Source of the DNA: Terriglobia bacterium | Lineage (GTDB): Bacteria; Acidobacteriota; UBA6911 | DNA length: 64,000 nucleotides | Reading direction: 5' to 3' | Assembly: GCA_020072565.1 (NCBI GenBank) | Contig: JAIQGI010000037.1 | Location: 1 to 64,000 of the forward strand | Shown here: one piece after another, positions 1 to 8,334 of the stretch | How the letters are laid out: every line of letters starts with the position of its first letter | Position numbering within the stretch: the first letter of the stretch is position 1 | Notes under the pieces: generated by a model | The model's input: only the letters and a program-made list of their open reading frames with translations | What the model was told of the DNA's origin: nothing | Database searches by the model: none | Made by a program: the position numbers and the translations under genes

Positions 1-74
1 TTTGTAATAACGCCCAGACTGATGTAATCCGTAATGCGGGAGCCGCTTGGAAGCTCAGCAACGGTACGTGCCAT
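1..74 (-). mobile_element. IS4-type transposase, N-terminal fragment (runs off window)
   Basis: Reading leftwards from an ATG at 74-72, 24 codons are open to the window edge and begin MARTVAELPSGSRITDYISL, which I recognise as the start of a group of IS4-family DDE transposases. A strong Shine-Dalgarno (AGGAGG, complement of 81-87) lies about seven bases upstream. The DDE catalytic domain would be outside the window. The DNA just outside the gene (about 98-116) carries a short direct repeat of CCACAG and may include the terminal repeat of the element, but the true end cannot be fixed from one side. Family assignment rests on 24 residues only. Confidence 0.6.
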
Positions 75-209
75 ATGCGGTCCTCCTGTGAAAATTTACC
101 ACAGGATACCACAGTTCGTTTGTTAAGTGAACAGTATTGAGGTTAGAGTGAGCCTATCTATCGAGATCAATGCAAAATTGCGGTCCGGCACTGAAAAGGG
201 GAGGATTAA

Positions 210-1253
210 ATGGGAGCAGGTCGATACTTCAGCTTCACGGCTGGGAAGGGACTCGAAAAGATAGCGGCTCTGGATGAGGCTCTTCGCAGGCGGCGGGGTG
301 ATGGGTTCATCTGGCTCGATTTCACCGATCCGGGCCCTGAGGACCTGACTGCCCTTGCCGAGCCGTTGGGTTTGCACCCTCTCGCCATCGAGGACTGCCT
401 TGATGAAGACCAGGTGCCCAAAATGGAGGAGTTTCCCAAGCACACCTTCATTCTTTTCAACCGCTATCGTCACGACAACGGCGCCGCTCTGGTCGAAGAG
501 GTCAACTTCTTTCTCGGAGAGAAGTTTCTGGTGACGGTGCACTCGCATGGCGGGGGTAATGACTCCTTCGCGGAGCGGCTCGAAGCCACTGTGCGGCGTG
601 ATCTGGAACAGGTGCGACCGGGTGCGGATTTCCTCCTGGAGGTCCTCCTGGACGATATCGTGGATGAGAAGTTCGCCGCCATCGAGGCCCTGCAGGACCA
701 GTTGGACACGGCCGAGGAAGAGATCCTGCAGGGGCGCGTCGACTTCAAGCCTGCGAAGTTGATGCATCTGCGGCGCAACCTGCTGTTCCTGCGCAAAAGC
801 CTGGTCTACGAGCGGGAGATTCTGGTCAAGCTGTGTCGGCGGGACTCGCCGTTTATCAGCGAGAAGGCGATCTACGAGTTCCGCGACATCTATGACCACC
901 TCGCCAAGTTTTTTGAAGTCATCGAGATCTGCAGGGAACTGATCGCGACCATCATGGAGATCCATCTCTCCATGATCAATAACCAGATGGCGGCGGTGGC
1001 GAATAAAACCAATCGCGTCGTCAGGCGGTTGACCATGATCACGACGGTGTTTATGCCGTTGACGATGCTGGCAGGAATCGGCGGCATGTCGGAATGGAGC
1101 ATGATGACGGGTGCGCAGAACTGGCGTATCGCCTATCCGGCGTTCATGGCGGCGATGGCGGTGATCGGCGTTGCTAACTACTATCTGCTGAGGATGTTTG
1201 ACAAGAGAGACGCAAAGAGTGCTGTCCTTCGCCGGCGTCCGGAAAGCCGGTGA
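210..1253 (+). CDS. CorA-family divalent metal transporter with GMS in place of GMN
   Basis: A 347-residue protein with the CorA layout: a large cytoplasmic N-terminal domain, a long helix rich in charged residues (roughly 150-270), and two C-terminal membrane segments (about 275-292 and 305-325). CorA pentamers move Mg2+ and related cations through the inner membrane. The family signature at the end of the first membrane helix is Gly-Met-Asn; here residues 292-294 read Gly-Met-Ser, followed by EWSMM rather than the usual acidic loop. The tail ends in a basic stretch, as expected for a cytoplasmic C-terminus. A clear ribosome site (GGGGAGGA) precedes the chosen ATG. The changed signature makes the substrate uncertain. 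Confidence 0.85.
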   Translation: MGAGRYFSFTAGKGLEKIAALDEALRRRRGDGFIWLDFTDPGPEDLTALAEPLGLHPLAIEDCLDEDQVPKMEEFPKHTFILFNRYRHDNGAALVEEVNFFLGEKFLVTVHSHGGGNDSFAERLEATVRRDLEQVRPGADFLLEVLLDDIVDEKFAAIEALQDQLDTAEEEILQGRVDFKPAKLMHLRRNLLFLRKSLVYEREILVKLCRRDSPFISEKAIYEFRDIYDHLAKFFEVIEICRELIATIMEIHLSMINNQMAAVANKTNRVVRRLTMITTVFMPLTMLAGIGGMSEWSMMTGAQNWRIAYPAFMAAMAVIGVANYYLLRMFDKRDAKSAVLRRRPESR

Positions 1254-1366
1254 CAGGGTGCTGCAAACCGGTTGCCGAATCCTGAGCCGAAGAACTGCGC
1301 CCGGCAAACCTTGCAGACGCGGGGAAACCGGAAGGCTGTGAAATAATCTTCCGCCTTCTCGAATTT

Positions 1367-2362
1367 CTAGTGAATGTTGATGCTGCCGGAACCGGTGCGA
1401 ACATCAATCAGATGGCCGCCACCCCGAACCTTGCCACGGATCTCGTGCTTGCCGAGCGTTCCGGTCACAGTGACCGGTTGGTCCACACTGATCCTGCTGG
1501 AGCTGGAGCGCGCATACAGATCGAATGCGGCATTCGCGTCCAGGTGGAGCGTGACCGCTCCGGATGAAGCATCGAGTTCCCAATCTCCCGCCGGGTTTCC
1601 CGTCACCGTGATTCCGCCGCTGCCGCTCTCTGCTCGGAGCGGCCCGTTCACACCCGACACGTCGATGCTGCCTGAACCGGTGCTCACTTCCACGTTCCAG
1701 ATTGCGCCGCGCTCCGCGGAAGTCTGCGCCAGCGTTATACTCCCGCTTCCGGTATCTGCCTTGACGGACCCGGCGATGCGCTCCCCCCGGATCGAACCAC
1801 TGCCGGTGCGGGCTTCTACCTTGCCTGTTATTTGATCCAGCTCGATGCTGCCTGAACCGGTGTGGGCGATCACATCGTTGCCGATATTGTCCATCGCGAT
1901 CGATCCCGAGCCGGTGCTGGCGTCGACGGGACGGCGAATGCCCTCGACTTTCAAACCTCCGGAACCGGTCTTGGACCGGACCTGGGTCTCCGCAGGAACG
2001 ATGATCTCGTAACTGATGGAAACATTATTTCTGTAGGCTGCGTTGTCGATCCGCCCGATGCGGATGACGTTGCCGTTTTGCTCAATCGGCGGGTTAGCCT
2101 CCAGGTAACGCACTTTTTCCTGCGCGTTGCTCCTCCAATCCTCGCCGGCCCGGATGAGCCCGTGAATCTGTACGGCGGAGGCGCTTCCGGCCCGTATGGC
2201 AATGCTCCCGGATCCCGTGCTGACATCGAGGTTCACCATTCCCGTAACATTCAGGGTGCGATCGAACTGGCCTTCCACGGCGGGATAGGCCAAATCGCAT
2301 CCCGAAAGAGCGATGAGATACATGCCGATACAAAAAGCAGCAATATACCTGGATAGTCTCAT
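1367..2362 (-). CDS. DUF4097-type beta-helix lipoprotein
   Basis: A 331-residue exported protein. The N-terminus has a basic start, a hydrophobic core and a lipobox (LSGC, Cys22), so it should be a lipoprotein. From about residue 45 onward it consists of around ten spaced copies of a TGSGSI-type repeat, each starting a new short beta strand; this is the pattern of the DUF4097 family, which folds as a right-handed beta solenoid. The molecular role of such proteins is not established. The gene converges on the CorA-like gene with a gap of about 110 bases and has no evident operon partner. Family call is good; function is unknown. Confidence 0.8.
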   Translation of the reverse strand: MRLSRYIAAFCIGMYLIALSGCDLAYPAVEGQFDRTLNVTGMVNLDVSTGSGSIAIRAGSASAVQIHGLIRAGEDWRSNAQEKVRYLEANPPIEQNGNVIRIGRIDNAAYRNNVSISYEIIVPAETQVRSKTGSGGLKVEGIRRPVDASTGSGSIAMDNIGNDVIAHTGSGSIELDQITGKVEARTGSGSIRGERIAGSVKADTGSGSITLAQTSAERGAIWNVEVSTGSGSIDVSGVNGPLRAESGSGGITVTGNPAGDWELDASSGAVTLHLDANAAFDLYARSSSSRISVDQPVTVTGTLGKHEIRGKVRGGGHLIDVRTGSGSINIH

Positions 2363-2527
2363 GCCTATTCCCCCTGTCGTCCAATTATTACGATTTTCCG
2401 AGGCAAGAGGTTCAATCTATTCGAGGAGCGCCTTGGAGAAAAGACATGCCGACTCGCAGCCCTGATCCAGACTATTCATGCATGCGCGACCAAAATGCGG
2501 TTTTGGACGCGGGAAAACGCTGCCCGT

Positions 2528-5500
2528 CTATCCGACTGCATCCACGGTTGCTCCTCCGCGGCCGTTCTTCAGGTGCCGTCCGGTGACCGAGTTTTCGTTT
2601 TGGATAATGTCAGGCAGCCGGCCGCTGGCCACGACGTACCCGCCTTTCTCACCGCCTTGCGGCCCGAGATCGATGATCCAGTCGGCATTCAGGATGATTT
2701 GCGGGTCGTGCTCGATCACGAGCAGAGTATGACCCTGGTCGGCGAGTTGATGAAACAGTTTCAGGAGATATTCGATATCGCTGAAGTGCAGGCCCGTCGC
2801 GGGTTCGTCAAACAAGTAAAGAATCTTTCCACTCACGGGTTTCGCCAGTTCCGCAGCCAGCATCAGCCGCTGTGCTTCTCCGCCCGACAGCGAGTCGAGA
2901 GGTTGGCCCAATTGCATATAATCCAATCCTACCCGGCTCAGCATCTCGAGCCGGGCAGAAAGAACCTTTTGGTTCCGGAAGAACTCAGCCGCTTCGCCGG
3001 CCGTCATTGCCAGCACGTCGGCGATGTTTCTTGCCTGATACCGGCAGGCGAGCACCTCCTCCCGATATCGTTTTCCTTTGCACTGCTCGCAGGTCACTTC
3101 CACATCCGACAGGAAATCCATGCTGACCCTGATCCTGCCCAAACCCCTGCAAGTTTCGCAACGCCCCTCTTTGTCGGCAAACGAAAAATGCTTCTTGCCC
3201 AGATGGAGACGCCGGGCATCTTCCGTACCGGCATACAAGTCGCGAATGCGGTCGAGGATGCCGGTGAAGGTCGCAGGAGTGCCCGTTGACCCCGAAAAGT
3301 GCGGTTTTTGATGGACGGCGACCATACGATGGAAATGCTCAAAACCCGTGATCGATGTGCATCCGCAGCCTTTGCCTCTTTCCCACGACTGATAAACGAC
3401 GTCGTAGACCAGGCTGGTTTTTCCGCTGCCCGAGATGCCGGTAACGACAACGATCCCTTCAGAAGGAATACTGACCGAAAGATGTTTCAAATTATTGGCG
3501 CAGGCGCCCACGAGGCTCAAGCCTTCTTTCAGGACTCTATTCCTGGTTGAGACGGCATTTGAGTTATCCGACAGATACCTGCCGGTCATCGATGCCGTGC
3601 TGTGCATTATTTCCTGAGGAGTTCCCTCTGCAACGATCCTTCCGCCCTGGCTGCCCGCGCCGGGGCCCAAATCAATGACGTGATCGGCGGAGAGGATCAC
3701 ATCGCGGTCGTGCTCCACCAAGACAACAGTGTTTCCTGCCTGCCGCAGCATATGGAGCATCTTCATTATTAGTCTGCCGACATCAGCTGCATGCAAGCCC
3801 ACGGTGGGTTCATCCAGAACGTAAGTAACGTCTGTGAGACCGCTCCTTAACTGTGCGGCCAGCCTGACGCGTTGAGCCTCGCCCCCTGAAAGGCTGTTGG
3901 AGGTGCGGTCGATACTCAGATAGGACAGACCCAATTCGTCAAGAAATGCCAGGCGCCGGACAGCCTCCATCGCCAACGGAGCCGCAATTTCGGCCCATGG
4001 CGGCTCTCGCAGAACGTCATCGATGGTCCTGAAGAAATCGAGAGCAGCGGAAACCGGGAACGCCGACAATTCCGCAATATTCAACCCGCCAATGGAAAAT
4101 CGTAACGATTCCGGCCTAAGGCGGGTTCCGTGGCAGGACGGACAGAGGTCCTGTTTCATGAGCGGCAGCATGCGCTGCCCGCGGTGGTCGGCATGTTTGC
4201 GCTCATACTCGGCATTGACCAGGCTGACCAGGCCGGGCCATTTGCCCTTGAACTCGTGTTGCCCGGCATGATTTTCCCTCTTATAGCTCCAGGTGACATC
4301 GTAAACTTCGTCATCGCTACCATAGAGGGCAAGGCTCTTCCCGAATTCCGACAGGCCGGCCCAGGGCTTTGAAAAATCGATATGATGCTGTTGCCCGACC
4401 GCTTTGAGCGTGGCGACATATTGTCCGAAGGGGTCACCGTAAAACCTGCCCGTCTTGGTGCCATCCAGAGCGCCGTCGAGAACTGATTTCTCCGGATTGG
4501 TAATGAGCATTTCCGGGTCGCAGACCGTGATGTGGCCCAAACCGTCACACTCGCGACAGGCGCCTGACTGGTGGTTAAATGAGAAGAGCGAGGAGAATCC
4601 GGGTGTTTCGCCAGCATCCGTAGCAGCCACCCTTGAATACAAGAGACGGTACAAGTCGTAGATTCCAGTCATGGTTCCCACGGTCGAACGTGGATTTGCC
4701 GTTATGGACCGCTGATCGACCGCAAGGGTCGGCGTCAACCCGGTTGCTTCATCAAGATTTGCCCTGGCGCATACGCCGATTTGTGACCGGGCGTATGTGG
4801 AGAAACTCTCCATGAAACGGTTCTGCCCCTCGGCGAAAAGGGTGTCGAAAGCAAGCGACGATTTGCCGCTGCCGGACACTCCGGTGATCACGGTAACCTG
4901 ATTGCGGGGAATGGCGACATCGATGTGTCGGAGATTGTTGGTGGTGACACCACTAAGTTGAATGATCCCAGGCACTGTTCCGCTATCCCCTCGAGGAGAG
5001 GCAGCGGTCTCTCTCGCGACCGGTACGCCGGTGATACTCCGGTCTTGCAGATATTCCTTCAACGCCTGTCCCGTATGCGATTCCGCACACCGGACGACAT
5101 CTTCCGGGGTCCCTTGAACCAGCAAACGGCCGCCATCACTGCCGCCTTCGGGGCCCAGATCCACCACCCAATCGGCTGCGGCGATAAGGCCGAGATGATG
5201 TTCGATCACGATGACGGTATTTTTCTGGACGACCAGCGAATTGAGGGCAAGAAGCAAATTGCCGACATCCGCTTGATGAAGTCCAGTAGTGGGTTCATCG
5301 AGGATATAGAGCGTATGCGCCGCCTGCGGCCTGGCCAACTCCGTCGCCAGCTTGATGCGTTGGGCTTCGCCGCCACTCAGCGTGGAAGAACGCTGCCCCA
5401 ACTTCAGATAACCGAGTCCGAGACTCGCCATGGTTTTGAGATAACGCAGAATGCGGGCATGATCAGGGAAGAAATCTCTCGCTTCAGATACCGAGAAGTC

Positions 5501-7498
5501 GAGCACATCGCCGATGTTTTTGCCCTTGCGGGTGATTTCAAGTGTATCGCCATGAAAGCGTCTTCCGTTGCACTCTTCACATAACACCTCAACATTGCCC
5601 ATGAAGTGCATCCCGATCTGCTGATACCCGGCTCCCTGACAGGCTTCGCATCGGCCGCCCGTGGTATTGAATGAAAACTTGCCTTTATCCCAGCCTCGCG
5701 CTCGTGATGCAGGCAGAGCTGCGAAAAGATCGCGCACGTGGTCGAACAAGCCGGTGTAGGTGGCTGGATTGCTTCGCGGTGTGCGGCCGATGGGCGACTG
5801 GTCGATGGTGATTACTTTGGATATGCTTTCCCAGCCTGCGATCGAAAGACATTTGCCGGGTTTCTCGGAAGAAGCATAGAGTTGATTGCGCAAAAAATTT
5901 CCCAGGACACTGTTGACCAATGTTGATTTTCCGGCGCCGGACACGCCGGTCACCACATTCAAGGCTTCCAGGCTGAAGTGGACATCGACATTTTTCAGGT
6001 TGTTTTCTGTTGCGCCGTGGACCGCGAGCATTCCCCCGCCGCTGCGGCGCCTGTCTGGGATCTCCAGCTTTTCAATGCCCTTGAAGAAGGAAAGGGTACG
6101 GCTTCGGCGGAGTTCTCCCGCGGGGATGTGCCCGATTTTTGAAGTGTCGATGTTTTGGAGCACGCGTCCGCCGTTGACGCCGGCAGCAGGGCCTATGTCG
6201 ATGATCCAGTCGGCGCGGCGGATGAATTCTTCTTCATGTTCCACCACAATTACCGAATTGCCGTCGTCGCGCAGCCCTTCCAGTACCTCGATCAGGCGCC
6301 GGGTATCGCGGGGATGCAGCCCCACCGAAGGCTCATCAAAGATGTAGAGGATTCCCGTCAATCCTGTCCCCGCCTGAACCGCGATGCGCAATCGCTGAGA
6401 TTCCCCGACGGATAGGGTCGTCGATTCTCTATCCAGAGAGAGGTAGGCCAAACCCAGGCGCTTGAGCAAATCAATCCGTTTCGAAATCCTGCTGATGATC
6501 GGAGCTGCGACCTGGTCTTCCCGGTCCGAAAGACGGAGATTATCCAGGGTATCCTGAAGCAGGTTCAACTGGAGTGAAGCAAGATCTGCAATATTGAAGC
6601 CGCAAATCTTTACCGATAACGCGTCGGAGTTGAGCCTGGCGCCCCGGCAAGCGGTACAATCGGAAGTGCGGACGAAGCGCAGGATATTCCTGTTGCGTTT
6701 GTGTTTCAGGATGGCGTCCATTACTGGAACGATGCCTTTGTAAAAACCCATTTCCCTGGGTTTGGCTGTAATGCCGCTCCAGCGCATCCGGGATGCCAGC
6801 GTGTGCTTGCCGTAAGGAATTGCGATCCTTTCGCTGCCGTACAGTACGATGTGCCTCTGTTCCGGCGTCAGATCCTTCCAGGGAATATCGGCATTGAATC
6901 CTTCTGCCCGACAAACCTCGTCAAGCACATCCATGGTTACCTGGGAATAAATGATGTACCCGTTCGGAGCCGTAATCACCATGCAGCCCTGGCGCAGGCT
7001 CTTGTTCTTGTCTGCAATTAGCAAGTCCGGATCCAAACGGTCTTCGACGCCCAGACCCTTGCAGGCGGGACAGGCCCCGGCAGGAGAATTAAAGGAAAAG
7101 AGGCTGCGCTCGATCCTGAAATCCCGTGTGTTGTTCTCCGGTTTTCCCAGACGGGCGAACAACAGGCGGAGGTAATCGTAGATTTCGGTGATCGTCCCCA
7201 CGGTGGAGCGTGGATTTGACAGGACAGATTTCTGGTCGACGGCAATGGCAGGAGACAAGCCTTCGACTCTCTCCACATTCGGGCGCTTCATCCTGCCGAG
7301 AAACTGCCGGGCATAAGAGGAGAATGAGCCAAGATACCGGCTTTCGGCTTCACGATAGATTACGTCAAATACCAGCGACGATTTGCCGGACCCGGAAACA
7401 CCGGTTACTACCACCAATTTGTTCTTTGGGAACGAAAGGCTTATCGACCGAAGGTTATTTTCGGACGCGTTGTGTATGAGAACCGAATCGTTGTGCAT
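2528..7498 (-). CDS. Double-length UvrA-like protein with four ABC ATPase cassettes
   Basis: About 1656 residues, close to twice the length of ordinary UvrA (about 940). Two complete UvrA-like halves follow one another. Walker A motifs of the form TGxSGxGK occur four times (coding positions near 7400, 5940, 4880 and 3430), and four signature motifs are present, the first altered (LSVGES) and three canonical (LSGGEAQR). CxxC pairs of the UvrA zinc modules recur through both halves (CPACKG, CTACRG, CEACQG, CEECNG, CRECDG, CPSCHG, CETCRG, CEQCKG). UvrA is the DNA-damage sensor of nucleotide excision repair; extended forms like this are thought to work outside the standard UvrABC route, and I see no clear UvrB-binding insert. 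Start taken at the ATG at 7498, where UvrA homology begins; an upstream in-frame start at 7603 is possible. Confidence 0.9.
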   Translation of the reverse strand: MHNDSVLIHNASENNLRSISLSFPKNKLVVVTGVSGSGKSSLVFDVIYREAESRYLGSFSSYARQFLGRMKRPNVERVEGLSPAIAVDQKSVLSNPRSTVGTITEIYDYLRLLFARLGKPENNTRDFRIERSLFSFNSPAGACPACKGLGVEDRLDPDLLIADKNKSLRQGCMVITAPNGYIIYSQVTMDVLDEVCRAEGFNADIPWKDLTPEQRHIVLYGSERIAIPYGKHTLASRMRWSGITAKPREMGFYKGIVPVMDAILKHKRNRNILRFVRTSDCTACRGARLNSDALSVKICGFNIADLASLQLNLLQDTLDNLRLSDREDQVAAPIISRISKRIDLLKRLGLAYLSLDRESTTLSVGESQRLRIAVQAGTGLTGILYIFDEPSVGLHPRDTRRLIEVLEGLRDDGNSVIVVEHEEEFIRRADWIIDIGPAAGVNGGRVLQNIDTSKIGHIPAGELRRSRTLSFFKGIEKLEIPDRRRSGGGMLAVHGATENNLKNVDVHFSLEALNVVTGVSGAGKSTLVNSVLGNFLRNQLYASSEKPGKCLSIAGWESISKVITIDQSPIGRTPRSNPATYTGLFDHVRDLFAALPASRARGWDKGKFSFNTTGGRCEACQGAGYQQIGMHFMGNVEVLCEECNGRRFHGDTLEITRKGKNIGDVLDFSVSEARDFFPDHARILRYLKTMASLGLGYLKLGQRSSTLSGGEAQRIKLATELARPQAAHTLYILDEPTTGLHQADVGNLLLALNSLVVQKNTVIVIEHHLGLIAAADWVVDLGPEGGSDGGRLLVQGTPEDVVRCAESHTGQALKEYLQDRSITGVPVARETAASPRGDSGTVPGIIQLSGVTTNNLRHIDVAIPRNQVTVITGVSGSGKSSLAFDTLFAEGQNRFMESFSTYARSQIGVCARANLDEATGLTPTLAVDQRSITANPRSTVGTMTGIYDLYRLLYSRVAATDAGETPGFSSLFSFNHQSGACRECDGLGHITVCDPEMLITNPEKSVLDGALDGTKTGRFYGDPFGQYVATLKAVGQQHHIDFSKPWAGLSEFGKSLALYGSDDEVYDVTWSYKRENHAGQHEFKGKWPGLVSLVNAEYERKHADHRGQRMLPLMKQDLCPSCHGTRLRPESLRFSIGGLNIAELSAFPVSAALDFFRTIDDVLREPPWAEIAAPLAMEAVRRLAFLDELGLSYLSIDRTSNSLSGGEAQRVRLAAQLRSGLTDVTYVLDEPTVGLHAADVGRLIMKMLHMLRQAGNTVVLVEHDRDVILSADHVIDLGPGAGSQGGRIVAEGTPQEIMHSTASMTGRYLSDNSNAVSTRNRVLKEGLSLVGACANNLKHLSVSIPSEGIVVVTGISGSGKTSLVYDVVYQSWERGKGCGCTSITGFEHFHRMVAVHQKPHFSGSTGTPATFTGILDRIRDLYAGTEDARRLHLGKKHFSFADKEGRCETCRGLGRIRVSMDFLSDVEVTCEQCKGKRYREEVLACRYQARNIADVLAMTAGEAAEFFRNQKVLSARLEMLSRVGLDYMQLGQPLDSLSGGEAQRLMLAAELAKPVSGKILYLFDEPATGLHFSDIEYLLKLFHQLADQGHTLLVIEHDPQIILNADWIIDLGPQGGEKGGYVVASGRLPDIIQNENSVTGRHLKNGRGGATVDAVG

Positions 7499-7654
7499 TT
7501 CCGCATCAGGGAGTTTCACGTGGCTGTTCAAGCGGGTTCCGGAGCGCACGGAGGGATTCGGCGCGCACTCGCCCGCCGGAGGCGCTGACACCCACCGCAA
7601 CAAACCTGGCGCCGTCGAGCCATCGGGACCTGCCTCGTCGCGTGTAAGTACAGT

Positions 7655-8059
7655 TCATGCCCGTGGCGCAGTACTCTGCCGCCTCATGGGCGATCGGAGC
7701 CAGGCCCAGATCCCCACGCCCAGGATAGCTCCAATAATATCGATACCCACGTCGGCCGCAGATGGCGAGCGTTCGGGCGTAAACGACTGGTGAAACTCAT
7801 CGGTGAAGGCGAAGAGCCCAGCCAGAATGACTGCCAGGAGCAGCGTGAGTCTGTTGATGCGCTTGGAGTTTGTCAGGGCATGCAAATAGGACGCCCCCAG
7901 CAGGGCGTAGCCGAACGTGTGGCCACCTTTCTTCACCAAGAAATCCCATCCCGCGAAATCAGGCAGATCGCCGCCCGGCGTGGCAGAGGCAAAGAAAATG
8001 AGCGCCATCATCAAGAGTGGCCACCCCCAGCGCAGCACCCAGGCTTTTGGAAAATGCAT
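7655..8059 (-). CDS. VanZ-like family membrane protein
   Basis: A 134-residue protein with four predicted membrane helices. It has the VanZ-family landmarks: a first helix followed by a Ser/Ala-Thr-Pro-Gly turn, KKGGHTFGYALLG in place of the usual KxxHxxxYxxL block, and a third helix followed by FTDEFHQSFTPERSP, the family's DExxQxFxPxRxxxxxD block with D761-like acidic residue following (SAADVGID). VanZ itself gives low-level teicoplanin resistance; most homologues have no known role. A purine-rich GGTGGAG sits before the start. It lies upstream of and in the same direction as the large UvrA gene, about 155 bases away. Confidence 0.8.
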   Translation of the reverse strand: MHFPKAWVLRWGWPLLMMALIFFASATPGGDLPDFAGWDFLVKKGGHTFGYALLGASYLHALTNSKRINRLTLLLAVILAGLFAFTDEFHQSFTPERSPSAADVGIDIIGAILGVGIWAWLRSPMRRQSTAPRA

Positions 8060-8334
8060 CCCTCGAGCTCCACCCCCTCTCTAAAAAGCGACAGATAATA
8101 CAAACTCATAATCTATATGCGGTCAAGGCCGCAGCATACATAATTCGTCGGGCCGTGGCTGGGTTGACCATTGAAATTCGCGCACGGAAGCTGTGGCTCC
8201 CGTCCTTTATCGGTACCGTGAAAATGAGGATCCGTTTGCGTCTGCCCTTGGGTGGTGGACTGATCAGCATGACAGATTGATTGGTAATAGGGCGGGGGGC
8301 ATCCTCGGTTTGCTCGGCCTGCCCCATGGCCCCG

